Positions 42,790 through 51,455 of a stretch of DNA of 64,000 bases are shown here, one piece after another. This DNA is from Methanoculleus formosensis (GTDB lineage Archaea > Halobacteriota > Methanomicrobia > Methanomicrobiales > Methanoculleaceae). Location of the stretch: NCBI RefSeq assembly GCF_025384765.1, contig NZ_VHLL01000002.1, positions 434,001 through 498,000 on the forward strand. Reading direction: 5' to 3'. The first letter of the stretch is position 1; each line of letters starts with the position of its first letter. The notes under the pieces were generated by a model. It searched no databases. It saw only the letters and a program-made list of their open reading frames with translations, and was not told where the DNA came from. The position numbers were made by a program, and so were the translations under genes.

Positions 42790-43830
42790 ATGTGCGGCAT
42801 AATAGGCGTAATGGACAGATCTCGCCGGACGATGGACGGTTCCGGCATCCGGGAGGCCCTCTCCATGATGAACGAGCGCGGCAGCGGCGAAGGGGCGGGG
42901 TACGCAGCCTACGGCATCTACCCTGACTACCGGGACTGCTACGCCCTCCACGTCTTCTTCGACGGCATCCGCGAGAGCAAGCCGCTCCTCGATTCGACGC
43001 TCGCGCAGTGGGGAACGATCGAGCACGACGAGGCGATTCCGACACGCGATCGGCCAGGTCTCCGGGCGGCTCACACCCCCTGGCGCTACTTCTTCAAGCC
43101 CGATCCGTCCCTCGGAACACCGGAGGATGAGATCGTCAGCGCCCTCGTGATGCAGGTCAACGCCGCCCGCCGCGGCGCGCTCATCTTCTCCTCCGGCAAA
43201 GACCTCGGAGTCTTCAAGGCCGGCGGGTGGCCCGAGGACGTTGCGGACTTCTACCGGATCGAGGACTACGAGGGCTACATCTGGCTCGCGCACAACCGTT
43301 ACCCGACGAACACCCCCGGGTGGTGGGGCGGTGCGCACCCGTTCAACCTCCTCGACTGGAGCGTCGTGCACAACGGCGAGATCACCTCCTACGGGACGAA
43401 CCGGCGCTACATCGAGAGTTTCGGCTACACCTGCACGATGCACACCGACACCGAGGTCGTCGCCTACCTGATCGACCTTCTGGTGCGGCGGCACGGCCTT
43501 GACGTCGATATCGCGATCCGGGCGCTCGCTCCGCCCTTCTGGGAGGAGATCGACCGGATGCCCGAGGCCGAGCGGGAGTGGAACGGAGCCCTCCGGCTTG
43601 TCTACGCTTCCGCGATGATGAACGGGCCGTTCGCCATCGTGGCCGCAAACCGCGATATGATGGTCGGATTCACCGACCGGGGCAAGCTCCGCCCGATGGT
43701 CGTCGGCGAGTGCGGCGACCGGCTCTACATCTCGAGCGAAGAGGCCGCAATCCGGGCGATGGAACCACGGGTCGAGTCGATTCGGATGCCCGGCGCGGGC
43801 GAGCCGGTGATCGGGAGGATTGTCGCATGA
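42790..43830 (+). CDS. Glutamate synthase, glutamine amidotransferase subunit
   Basis: Class II (Ntn) glutaminase that releases ammonia from glutamine for the FMN subunit encoded next. 346 residues. The start is fixed by chemistry: Met is followed by Cys (MCGIIGVMD), and the Cys must be N-terminal after Met removal. Further motifs are IWLAHNRYPTNTPGWWGGAHPF with the conserved Arg, VVHNGEITSYGTNRRYIES and HTDTEVVAYLIDLL. Archaeal glutamate synthase is split into separate genes, as here. It overlaps the next gene by 4 nt (ATGA). Confidence 0.93.
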   Translation: MCGIIGVMDRSRRTMDGSGIREALSMMNERGSGEGAGYAAYGIYPDYRDCYALHVFFDGIRESKPLLDSTLAQWGTIEHDEAIPTRDRPGLRAAHTPWRYFFKPDPSLGTPEDEIVSALVMQVNAARRGALIFSSGKDLGVFKAGGWPEDVADFYRIEDYEGYIWLAHNRYPTNTPGWWGGAHPFNLLDWSVVHNGEITSYGTNRRYIESFGYTCTMHTDTEVVAYLIDLLVRRHGLDVDIAIRALAPPFWEEIDRMPEAEREWNGALRLVYASAMMNGPFAIVAANRDMMVGFTDRGKLRPMVVGECGDRLYISSEEAAIRAMEPRVESIRMPGAGEPVIGRIVA

Positions 43831-45335
43831 TCGGGAGCCTCCCTTCCCGCTACCGGATCGGTATCGACCCCGTCCGGTGCATGGAGTGCGGGCGGTGCAT
43901 CGAGAACTGCTCCTACGGTGTCTTCCGGTGGGATTACGACCGGATACAGGTCAACTCCCGGAACTGCACCGCATGCCACCGCTGCATCGCCTGCTGCCCC
44001 CGGGACGCCATAAGCCTCGAGGAGCACCCCTGCGACTACCGGAGCCACCCCCTCTGGACGCGGGAGGCCCGGGAGGCGATCTACAACCAGGCCCGGACGG
44101 GGAAGATCATCCTCGCGGGGATGGGCAACGCCCTCGATTACCCGGTCATCTTCGACCGCCTGGTGCTGGACGCCTGCCAGGTCACGAACCCGAGCCTCGA
44201 CCCGCTCCGCGAGCCGATCGAACTCGTGACCCATCTCGGGAAGAGGCCGGCGCGGCTCGATCTCCGGCGGCGGGAAGGCGGCGACGTTGAACTCAGGACA
44301 CGCCTCACCCCGAACCTCCGCATCGAAACCCCCGTGATGATAGGGCACATGAGTTACGGGGCGATCAGCCTCAACGCCCAGGTTGCCATGGCCCGGGCGG
44401 CAAAGGAGACCGGGACGTTCATGGGCACCGGGGAAGGCGGGCTGCACGCCGCACTCCACCCCTACCAGGACCGGATGATTGTCCAGGTCGCGTCCGGGCG
44501 GTTCGGCGTGAACATCGATTACCTGGAGCGGGGCGCGGCGATCGAGATCAAGATCGGCCAGGGAGCGAAGCCCGGCATCGGCGGCCACCTCCCGGGGGAG
44601 AAGGTCTGCGCCGAGATCTCCCGGACACGGATGATCCCGGAGGGAAGCGACGCGATCAGCCCCGCGCCGCACCACGACATCTACAGCATTGAGGATCTCG
44701 CCCAGCTCGTCCGCGGCCTCAAGGAGGCGACGGAGTGGAAGAAGCCGGTCTTCGTGAAGATCGCCGCCGTCCACAACGCCGCCGCCATTGCCGCCGGGAT
44801 CGCCCGCTCGCCGGCCGATGCGGTCGTCGTCGACGGGTTCCGCGGCGGCACCGGCGCGGCACCCATGGTCCTTCGCGACCACGTCGGCATCCCGATCGAG
44901 GCGGCGGTCGCGAGCGTGGACCAGAAACTCCGCGACCAGGGGATCAGAAACGAGATATCCGTCATCGCGAGCGGCGGTATTCGGGGGAGCGCCGACATCG
45001 CGAAGGCGATCGCCCTCGGGGCGGACGCGGTCTACATCGGCACCGCCGCGCTCGCCGCGATGGGCTGCCGGGTCTGCGGGAACTGCTACCGCGGCCTCTG
45101 CCCCTGGGGGATCGCCACCCAGCGGCCCGACCTCGTGGCGCGCCTGGACCCCGACGAGGCGTCGGGACTGGTGGCGAACCTGATCCGGGCGTGGACGCTC
45201 GAACTCGCCGAACTCCTTGGTGCCGCCGGGATCAACAGCATCGAGAGCCTGCGGGGCAACCGCGACCGGCTCCGGGGCTACATGCTCGACGAGGGCCTGA
45301 TGCAGGTGCTCGACGTGAAGCCGGTGGGGGCGTGA
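43827..45335 (+). CDS. gltB: Glutamate synthase, ferredoxin-type FMN-binding subunit
   Basis: A 502-residue protein. Residues about 15-65 hold two 4Fe-4S ferredoxin motifs, CMECGRCIENC and CTACHRCIACC. The remainder is the archaeal glutamate synthase FMN barrel: IGHMSYGAISLNAQ, MGTGEGGLHAAL, KIGQGAKPGIGGHLPGEKV, VVDGFRGGTGAAPM, IASGGIRGSADIAKAIALGA, and the 3Fe-4S cluster region CRVCGNCYRGLCPWGI. It reduces 2-oxoglutarate plus ammonia to glutamate, with electrons from ferredoxin. The GXGXK-type alpha C-terminal domain of bacterial GltB is a separate gene or absent. Confidence 0.93.
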   Translation: MIGSLPSRYRIGIDPVRCMECGRCIENCSYGVFRWDYDRIQVNSRNCTACHRCIACCPRDAISLEEHPCDYRSHPLWTREAREAIYNQARTGKIILAGMGNALDYPVIFDRLVLDACQVTNPSLDPLREPIELVTHLGKRPARLDLRRREGGDVELRTRLTPNLRIETPVMIGHMSYGAISLNAQVAMARAAKETGTFMGTGEGGLHAALHPYQDRMIVQVASGRFGVNIDYLERGAAIEIKIGQGAKPGIGGHLPGEKVCAEISRTRMIPEGSDAISPAPHHDIYSIEDLAQLVRGLKEATEWKKPVFVKIAAVHNAAAIAAGIARSPADAVVVDGFRGGTGAAPMVLRDHVGIPIEAAVASVDQKLRDQGIRNEISVIASGGIRGSADIAKAIALGADAVYIGTAALAAMGCRVCGNCYRGLCPWGIATQRPDLVARLDPDEASGLVANLIRAWTLELAELLGAAGINSIESLRGNRDRLRGYMLDEGLMQVLDVKPVGA

Positions 45336-45361
45336 GTTGGCCCGTCCGGACAACGGTAGGT

Positions 45362-45580
45362 TCGGGTGGAGGCGCGAAGGAAGTCGCCGGCACACGTATG
45401 CCGAACTTCGCGTCCTTCGCGACTTCGCGCGAGCTAACAGGTTATAAGCGATGATATGGCCTCACGCGAAGAGCGCGAAGCCGCGAAAGGGAGTTACAAG
45501 TAACTATACCGAACTTCGCGCCTTCGCGCCTTCGCTTGCGATATCGGTCGCTGATAGTGATTCGCGGCTTCGGGTGAGGG
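45362..45580. repeat. TTCGCG-rich tandem and inverted repeats
   Basis: The hexamer TTCGCG or its complement CGCGAA occurs at least nine times at 8-9-nt spacing. Two long blocks are alike: CCGAACTTCGCGTCCTTCG with following GCGACTTCGCGCGAG (about 45400-45432), and CCGAACTTCGCGCCTTCGCG with CCTTCGC (about 45510-45535). Between them runs an inverted version (GCGAAGAGCGCGAAGCCGCG). It lies between convergent genes. The arrangement resembles bacterial REP-type elements and could form cruciforms. Confidence 0.6.
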
Positions 45581-45604
45581 AATAAGTGAGGATAACTGAT
45601 GCCC

Positions 45605-46765
45605 TCACGACGTCGCGACCTCGACGCACTCCCTCCGCGTCCCGATCCGGGCGAGCGCACCGCACATTCCGGGGACATAGGCGAGGGCTTTCCCCGAGTC
45701 GACCATGATTGAGCCGAACTCGTCCATCCGGGGCGAGACGACCATGCAGGTATCCGGGATCACCCGGGCGCCGCTCCGCTCGATGACGCCTACGAGGTCA
45801 GGGTTCGCCGCTGCTACCCCCTTTGCAGCAAAGACGTAGAAGGGCTTCGTCGTCTTCTTCCCCCGGAGGAGTTCCGCGAGTTCCCGGAGCTCGTCGGCGG
45901 AGCAGTGGGGGCACCCGACCGCGACCGCCTCGACCTCGGTCTCTGCAAAGAGGGCCTCGACCTCGTCTTCCGTCACCGTTATGCGGTCGAGGTCGCCGGT
46001 GTCGAACGAGAAGACCCGGGTCTCCGGGGTGATCTTATCGACGTGGAAGAGGGCGACCGCCCCGGTCGCCGCCATCGCAGCGCCGAGCGCCTTCAACTGG
46101 TCGCGGTTCGGCCGGATGCCTGTGATCAGCGGGATCCGGTTCCCGACCTTCTTCCCCGCCACGTGGCCGATGCCGCCCCAGTGGTTCGCGTGCGGGCCGG
46201 TGCCGCTCTCGACCTCGACGACGACCTGCGGCCGCCGGTTCTCGACAAGATGGAGGCCATAGTAGGGGGTCTTTCCGATGATTGCCGCCGCAAGAGCGCT
46301 CGGCCCGCCCTCACGGTTCGTCCGGGCGCCGAGGACCGAGTTCGCGTAGGCGACCGCCGACGACTCCGACCAGGCCAGGTGCTCCCCGTACTCCGTGATC
46401 CGGAGGTAGTAGGGCGTGCAGGTGCACTCGACCCGGATCCCGAGTCTCCGGTAAGCCTCGACGACCTCTGCCTGGCGGGCCGCAAACTCCTCGCCGATCC
46501 CGAACTCCTGCCACCCTTCCCGTGGCATCCCGATGGGGTTCAAGACCGCCGGGACCGCCGCCCGGGCGTTGAGACTCTGGAGCCAGGAGAGTCCCCACTT
46601 CCCGATGGTCTTGTAGGACGCACCGCTCACCTGGGCGCTCGTGATCGGGACGAGTTTCTCCGCCCCGTAGACATCCCCGAGCGCGACCAGGATCTCCATC
46701 ATCTTCTGCCGGGTCTCACCGAACTCACCGGCGAGCACCTTCTCATCGCTTGCATCCAGGTACAT
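45605..46765 (-). CDS. Phosphomevalonate dehydratase large subunit (aconitase X)
   Basis: A 386-residue AcnX catalytic domain. In archaea this enzyme, with a small DUF126 subunit, dehydrates mevalonate 5-phosphate to trans-anhydromevalonate 5-phosphate for isoprenoid lipids. Cys residues likely to bind the Fe-S cluster are seen in GCPHCSADE, IPDTCMVVSPR and YVPGMCGAL. Other family signatures are TSAQVSGASYKTIG, ECTCTPYY and SGTGPHANHWGGIGHVAG. The ATG at 46765 overlaps the UbiD stop (TAATG); a GTG at 46774 is less likely. The small subunit gene is not in this window. The last gene of the UbiX-UbiD-AcnX operon. Confidence 0.92.
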   Translation of the reverse strand: MYLDASDEKVLAGEFGETRQKMMEILVALGDVYGAEKLVPITSAQVSGASYKTIGKWGLSWLQSLNARAAVPAVLNPIGMPREGWQEFGIGEEFAARQAEVVEAYRRLGIRVECTCTPYYLRITEYGEHLAWSESSAVAYANSVLGARTNREGGPSALAAAIIGKTPYYGLHLVENRRPQVVVEVESGTGPHANHWGGIGHVAGKKVGNRIPLITGIRPNRDQLKALGAAMAATGAVALFHVDKITPETRVFSFDTGDLDRITVTEDEVEALFAETEVEAVAVGCPHCSADELRELAELLRGKKTTKPFYVFAAKGVAAANPDLVGVIERSGARVIPDTCMVVSPRMDEFGSIMVDSGKALAYVPGMCGALARIGTRRECVEVATS

Positions 46766-48006
46766 TACACCCACTCCGCTCTCCTGAATTCGTCCTCTCT
46801 CCCCATAACTATGGTAGCATCGACCCCGACCTTCACGTTCGTCCCGTCACCTAGCCGCGTCGGGTCGAGCGACGAACCCCGGACGCCGGTGACGACCATG
46901 ATATCGGTGTCGCCCCGCACCCTCGTCGCGATCGCGTACTCGACGTCGTAGGGGTCGTGGATGTCGATATCCTCGTCCACCACCACGACGTGCTTTAGAG
47001 AGGTATGGGCCGCAAACGCCGCCATGATGGCGTTCTTCGCGTCGCCTTGCGTATTCTTCCGAATCTGCACCACCCCGTGGAGGTAGCCGGCACCGCCCTT
47101 CGTGAGGAGGACGTCACGCACCGTCGTCACCTCGCCCACGGCGCGGTAGATCTTCGGTTCATACGGTGCCCCCATCAGGAGTTTGTGCTCGGCGCCGGCC
47201 GGGAGGATGCCGTGGTAGATGGGATCGTCCTTGCAGTACATCCGGGTGAACTCGATCACGTGCTGCTGCCGCACGGGGTCGTAGGTCCCGGTGATATCGA
47301 CGAACGGCCCTTCCGCAACCTTCTCGGCGGTGATGTAGCCCTCGAGGACGATCTCGGCGTCGGGAACCCGGACACCGTTCTCGCACTCGCGGACCCCGAG
47401 TTCGCCGCCCATCAACTCCGCGGCGTAGGCGAGTTCTCTCCCCTCCGGGACGCGGGTGCAGGCAGCAAACGTCACCAACGGATGCGTCCCGACGGTGACC
47501 GCGACCGGGAGTTTCTCACCCCGGGCGAGCGCTGCCTTCAGCAGTGTATGGGTATGCCGACCCTCCACCAGGCGGGCGACGACCCTGTGATCGTCGAGGA
47601 CCATCATCCGGTGGATGGAGGCGTTCTCCACGCCGTCGTAGCGCGAGAAGACGATCCCGGAGGTGAAGTAGCGTCCGGCGTCGCCGGGGAAGTGCTTCAT
47701 GACCGGGAGCCGGGAGAGATCGGGCTTGACGCCGCCCTCGAGCCGGCCCGCATCCACCACGCGACCGCTGTAGGTCATCGCAGCCAGGTGCCCGACGAGG
47801 TTCTTCTCGTCGACACCGAGCGCCGCTGCAAGCGATCGGCGGTCGGAGAGGAGGTTCATCACTCCTCGGTGGCCGTCCAGGTCGTGGAAGAAGAGGATCT
47901 TGTTGGTCCGGCTCGCCATACGGGGAGCCTCGTAGACGGTCGAGCAGGGGCTCTCGATCTCCTCGACCCTGCCCTGCTCCCGCATCAGTTCGATAAATTC
48001 ACGCAT
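46765..48006 (-). CDS. UbiD-family decarboxylase, likely trans-anhydromevalonate 5-phosphate decarboxylase
   Basis: A 413-residue prenyl-FMN-dependent decarboxylase. UbiD signatures include FFHDLDGHRGVMNLLSDR, YFTSGIVFSRYDG, IHRMMVLDDHRVVARLVEG, EGPFVDITGTY and VVVDEDIDIHDPYDVEYAI. Between UbiX, which makes its prenyl-FMN cofactor, and AcnX, which makes trans-anhydromevalonate 5-phosphate, it is most likely the decarboxylase that converts that compound to isopentenyl phosphate. The start at 48006 overlaps the UbiX stop by 8 nt. A general aromatic-acid decarboxylase role is the alternative. Confidence 0.9.
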   Translation of the reverse strand: MREFIELMREQGRVEEIESPCSTVYEAPRMASRTNKILFFHDLDGHRGVMNLLSDRRSLAAALGVDEKNLVGHLAAMTYSGRVVDAGRLEGGVKPDLSRLPVMKHFPGDAGRYFTSGIVFSRYDGVENASIHRMMVLDDHRVVARLVEGRHTHTLLKAALARGEKLPVAVTVGTHPLVTFAACTRVPEGRELAYAAELMGGELGVRECENGVRVPDAEIVLEGYITAEKVAEGPFVDITGTYDPVRQQHVIEFTRMYCKDDPIYHGILPAGAEHKLLMGAPYEPKIYRAVGEVTTVRDVLLTKGGAGYLHGVVQIRKNTQGDAKNAIMAAFAAHTSLKHVVVVDEDIDIHDPYDVEYAIATRVRGDTDIMVVTGVRGSSLDPTRLGDGTNVKVGVDATIVMGREDEFRRAEWV

Positions 48007-48553
48007 CGTATCCGCTCCATCGGGTTCCGAGGTTGTGTTCGACCCCCATGTGGTCAAGCACCCGGGCCACCACCATATCGACGAGGTCGTCGATCGTCTC
48101 CGGGCGCTGGTAGAAGGGAGGGCTTGCGACCATCACGGTCGCGCCGGCATCGTCGGCGGCAAGCATATTCTTCAGGTGTATCCGGGAGAGCGGCATCTCC
48201 CGCAGCAGGAGGAGGAGGGGGCGCCTTTCCTTGAGGCAAACGTCCGCCGCCCGGCCGATCAGGTTCTCGGCGAGGCCGTTGCTGACGGCGGCAAGCGTCT
48301 TCATGCTGCAGGGGACGATCGCCATCCCGTCGTAGCGAAACGATCCGCTCGCGATATCGGCCGCGAGGTTGCTGTTCTCGGCGTATATGGCATCGAACCC
48401 CTCAAGGTCCACGCCTTCGATCCCGGCGATCTGCCGGGCGGTGTCGGATATGACGACGTGCACCGTTGCCTGATCACAGAGCACCTCGAGCAGGCGGCGG
48501 GCGTAGACGACCCCGCTTGCTCCGGTGACCCCGACGACGAACTCCTTTGTCAT
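47999..48553 (-). CDS. ubiX: Flavin prenyltransferase UbiX
   Basis: A 184-residue flavoprotein that transfers dimethylallyl to FMN, making the prenyl-FMN used by UbiD enzymes. Motifs: VVGVTGASGVVYARRLL (flavin-phosphate loop), VPCSMKTLAAVSNGLAENL, RRPLLLLLREMPLS (prenyl-phosphate site) and IHLKNMLAADDAGATVM. It is the first gene of the three-gene operon and serves the UbiD encoded next. The ATG at 48553 follows AGAGCGC. Confidence 0.95.
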   Translation of the reverse strand: MTKEFVVGVTGASGVVYARRLLEVLCDQATVHVVISDTARQIAGIEGVDLEGFDAIYAENSNLAADIASGSFRYDGMAIVPCSMKTLAAVSNGLAENLIGRAADVCLKERRPLLLLLREMPLSRIHLKNMLAADDAGATVMVASPPFYQRPETIDDLVDMVVARVLDHMGVEHNLGTRWSGYDA

Positions 48554-48567
48554 GCGCTCTCCATCTA

Positions 48568-49776
48568 TTATGTCACTACGAGTTTATCCTGTTTGGTTGC
48601 CCGCTTCACCCGGAGAACCTCCGTCGCCGCCTGTTCCACCGCGCTCCGGTGCTCTTTCGTGGTGTAGACGCCGAGACGCCACTGTTGCCGCCGGGTATCG
48701 TTCAAGGTGTTGATGAGGGGGGAGACCTCCTCGATATCGACCATATGGTGGCTGTTCCTGACCCGGACCTCCATCGAGAGAGCCCCGGGGAGCCGGGGGA
48801 TGTCGACGAGGACTTCATCCGGCGTGATACCGGCGGTCTCGGCGATCTCGCGGGCGATCTCCCGCTCCCGGGCGGGGCCGAGGTTCTGCTGGAGGGGTGC
48901 GGCGCTCACCCGGTCTTCGCCGATGTAGAGCGCCCGTTTGTAGAGATCCCGGGCGTAGACGCGACAGGCGAGGTCGCGGACGATCGCGCAGGAAGAGTGT
49001 TTCAGCCGCTCCATGCAGGCGGCATCGTCCATCCTGACGAGGTCGCGGGCGTCTGCGTCCGGGACGTTCAGCACCTCCTCGCGGAGGGCGTGGACGAACA
49101 TGCTCGTCGCGATCCGGCTCACGTGGTGGAAGTAGACCGCCGGGCGCATCAGCGTCCGGGCGATCAGGAGCGACTCGGCGGCGTTGATCCCGCCCTCAGA
49201 GAGGGCGACCCCGGACCGGGTGAGGATCGTCGACCGGATCAGCCGGTGGGCGTCGACCGTCCCATAGGGCACCCCGGTGTAGTGGGCGTCCCGCATCAGG
49301 TAGTCCATCCGGTCGACGTCCAGGCTCCCGTGGATGATGCTCGCGAGGGGGTGCTCGCCCGCGACGACGGCGCAGACCTCGACAGGGTCGATCCCCTCCG
49401 CCTCGAGGATGGTGGCGACCGTCCCCTCGCCGACCAGATGATCGATCTGGTGGTGGCTCCTCCCCACGAACTCCTCCATCACCGGTTCGGTGACGTGGGA
49501 GAAGGGGCCGTGGCCGATGTCGTGGAGGAGGGCAGCCGTCGCAACAAGCCTCGCCTCGCCGTCGTCGAGGTCGAGTATCCTCGCCATCAGGCCCGATAGA
49601 TGCATCGTCCCGAGCGAGTGCTCGAACCGGGTGTGGTTCGCCCCGGGGTAGACAAGGTTGGCAAACCCAAGCTGGGTGACGTGGCGGAGCCGCTGGACGA
49701 CCTCGGAGTCGAGCAGCCGGAGCGCGAGCGGTTCCACCTCGACGTAGCCGTGCACCGGATCTTTGATGATCTTCAT
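48568..49776 (-). CDS. HD-domain phosphohydrolase, SAMHD1/dNTPase-like
   Basis: A 402-residue cytoplasmic HD protein of the COG1078 type. It begins MKIIKDPVHGYVEVEPL, the usual N-terminus. Metal ligands are His in ANHTRFEHSLGTMHLSG, His-Asp in LLHDIGHGPFSH and Asp in SLDVDRMDYLMRD. Related enzymes hydrolyse dNTPs to nucleoside plus triphosphate. The ATG at 49776 fits; the reading frame is open upstream, but that is shadow sequence. Adjacent to UbiX with a 14-nt gap, though a functional link is unlikely. Confidence 0.92.
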   Translation of the reverse strand: MKIIKDPVHGYVEVEPLALRLLDSEVVQRLRHVTQLGFANLVYPGANHTRFEHSLGTMHLSGLMARILDLDDGEARLVATAALLHDIGHGPFSHVTEPVMEEFVGRSHHQIDHLVGEGTVATILEAEGIDPVEVCAVVAGEHPLASIIHGSLDVDRMDYLMRDAHYTGVPYGTVDAHRLIRSTILTRSGVALSEGGINAAESLLIARTLMRPAVYFHHVSRIATSMFVHALREEVLNVPDADARDLVRMDDAACMERLKHSSCAIVRDLACRVYARDLYKRALYIGEDRVSAAPLQQNLGPAREREIAREIAETAGITPDEVLVDIPRLPGALSMEVRVRNSHHMVDIEEVSPLINTLNDTRRQQWRLGVYTTKEHRSAVEQAATEVLRVKRATKQDKLVVT

Positions 49777-49909
49777 CGGTTCAGTTAAGAGTCTCTGGAG
49801 AAGGGTGATAAAGGTATTCAAGAACGCGCGGATTGTGAGATTGCTCTCCTCGCACGGATCTCCGGCCCGGCCGGAGTCCAAAAAGGGAGTTGGGCCGGCC
49901 CGATCATGC

Positions 49910-51214
49910 CTACAGCCCTCCCGGCACCTCCCACATATAGATCTCCCACTGCCCGGTGTTGTTGCCCATCCAGACGACCACCCCTTCAGAGATGTCCGGG
50001 AGGGACTGGGCGTACGGGTCCTCGGTGATCGGCGTCTCCACCCCCGTGCTGATATTGTAGAGGTAGATGTCGAGGTTTCCGTTCCGCCAGTCCGAGTAGA
50101 CCACGTGATCCCCGTCGACCGCGACCGCATCGGGTTGTGCGGACTCACCGGTCACCTGCGTGATGTTCTCGGTCGAGAGGTCGTAGAGGTAGACGGCGGT
50201 CCGGTTCTCGTTGGCGTTGATCCAGGCGAGGCGGTTGCCGTCACTCGAGAGATCGGGATAACTGTCGTCGCCTGCATCCCCGAGCAACCGCACCCCCGAC
50301 TCATTCAGGGAGGCCACCGCGATGTCGAGGTCCCCTCCCTCGGTCTCGTTGTCCGCCCAGACGAATGTGCCTCCACTGACGTCGGCCAGGATCTGCTCGT
50401 AGGGATCGTCCGTCACCTGCGTGCTGTTCCCGCTCGCAATCTCGTAGAGATAGAGATCGCCCAGTTCGTCCCCGTCTATCCAGACGACGAACTCCTCCGA
50501 GACACCCGGGTATCCGGGGAGCCCCGAGCCGTTCGTCACCGGCTGCAGCCTGCCTGACGCGATGTCATAGAGGTATACGGCAACCCCTCCTGTCCGCGGG
50601 TCTCCTCCCGTCCAGACGACGTTCATCCCGTCGATGGCCAGTTCGTGCGGCAGGTCGAGAGGAATCGATGTTGTCGTGGATATGGTCGACAGGTTCCCCG
50701 ATGGGATCTCGTAGAGCTGGATCGAGGCTGAATCGTTGTCGTACCAGACGATGTTGTCCCCGGATATCGCCGGGAAGAGGTTATCCCCCGGGCTGCTTGA
50801 GATCTGCGTCCCGGCGCCAATCAGAGTGCTCTCAGGGGCCCGGGTGGGCTGCACCGCCGGCGGCAGCGTCGACGTGACCGTCGGCACCGGTGTGGGCATC
50901 GTGGTCGTCGGGGCGGTCGGCAGTTCCGGTATCGTACCTGTCGGCGCGGCTGTCGGCGTAGCGGTCGGGATCGTCGGCGGTTGCATGGGCGTGGCCGTTG
51001 GAACGATCGGCGGCTGGACAACCGGGTCCAGGGGTCCGACTACCGGCGGTCGGATGGGCGTCGGCGTCGGGGTTGGCGGTTCCGGGGGTGCGATCACCAG
51101 CGTTCGATCCGGCTGCACGGGACTGATGATCTGTGCAGAAACGAGCCCTGTGGCACAAATTACGGCGATGACGACGATAGCGGCGGTCATCACCCGGAGA
51201 AATGCATCTCTCAT
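49910..51214 (-). CDS. Exported beta-propeller (TolB-like) surface protein
   Basis: A 434-residue secreted protein. After the signal peptide (about 7-28, MTAAIVVIAVICATGLVSA) comes a Pro/Thr-rich stalk (30-130, PTPTPTPIRPPVVGP and similar). Residues about 140-434 form a six- or seven-bladed propeller whose repeats read LYLYEIASGNSTQVTDDPYEQ, VYLYDLSTENITQVTGES, IYLYNISTGVETPITEDPYAQ. The YLYDxxTGxxxxIT pattern is common on methanogen surface proteins. The start is at 51214 with GGTGAG 4 nt before it. A TATA box (GTATATATATCC, about 51352-51363) predicts a leader over 100 nt long. Confidence 0.88.
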   Translation of the reverse strand: MRDAFLRVMTAAIVVIAVICATGLVSAQIISPVQPDRTLVIAPPEPPTPTPTPIRPPVVGPLDPVVQPPIVPTATPMQPPTIPTATPTAAPTGTIPELPTAPTTTMPTPVPTVTSTLPPAVQPTRAPESTLIGAGTQISSSPGDNLFPAISGDNIVWYDNDSASIQLYEIPSGNLSTISTTTSIPLDLPHELAIDGMNVVWTGGDPRTGGVAVYLYDIASGRLQPVTNGSGLPGYPGVSEEFVVWIDGDELGDLYLYEIASGNSTQVTDDPYEQILADVSGGTFVWADNETEGGDLDIAVASLNESGVRLLGDAGDDSYPDLSSDGNRLAWINANENRTAVYLYDLSTENITQVTGESAQPDAVAVDGDHVVYSDWRNGNLDIYLYNISTGVETPITEDPYAQSLPDISEGVVVWMGNNTGQWEIYMWEVPGGL

Positions 51215-51349
51215 CGGTCTCACCTTCTTCCTTGCAGGCTCCCGTCTTGAGTGAGGGGAGAGCCCGTTGCATGCGATCACGATCCCGCGGGCGGTCTCTG
51301 GTGAAGCGCCGCTGGATCGATGATCGCACGTCGCGGCGTGATGGGGAAG

Positions 51350-51363
51350 AGGATATATATACG
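51350..51363 (-). promoter_or_regulatory. TATA box of the propeller gene
   Basis: A strong TATATATAT run on the minus strand, about 140 nt upstream of the start codon, implying a leader of about 110 nt. The long leader contrasts with the leaderless promoters elsewhere in the window and might carry regulation. Confidence 0.45.
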
Positions 51364-51455
51364 TGACTGCACCGGGAGCCCGCATGATCGGGCAGGAGAG
51401 GCCGGGCTCCGGGTAGTACCGGATGATTCTTTGGAGGATAACGAAATATCGCGGC

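Noticed and set aside
45362-45580. CRISPR array
   Set aside because: The repeated unit is only six bases at 8-9-nt spacing. There are no 25-40-bp repeats with unique spacers and no cas genes.
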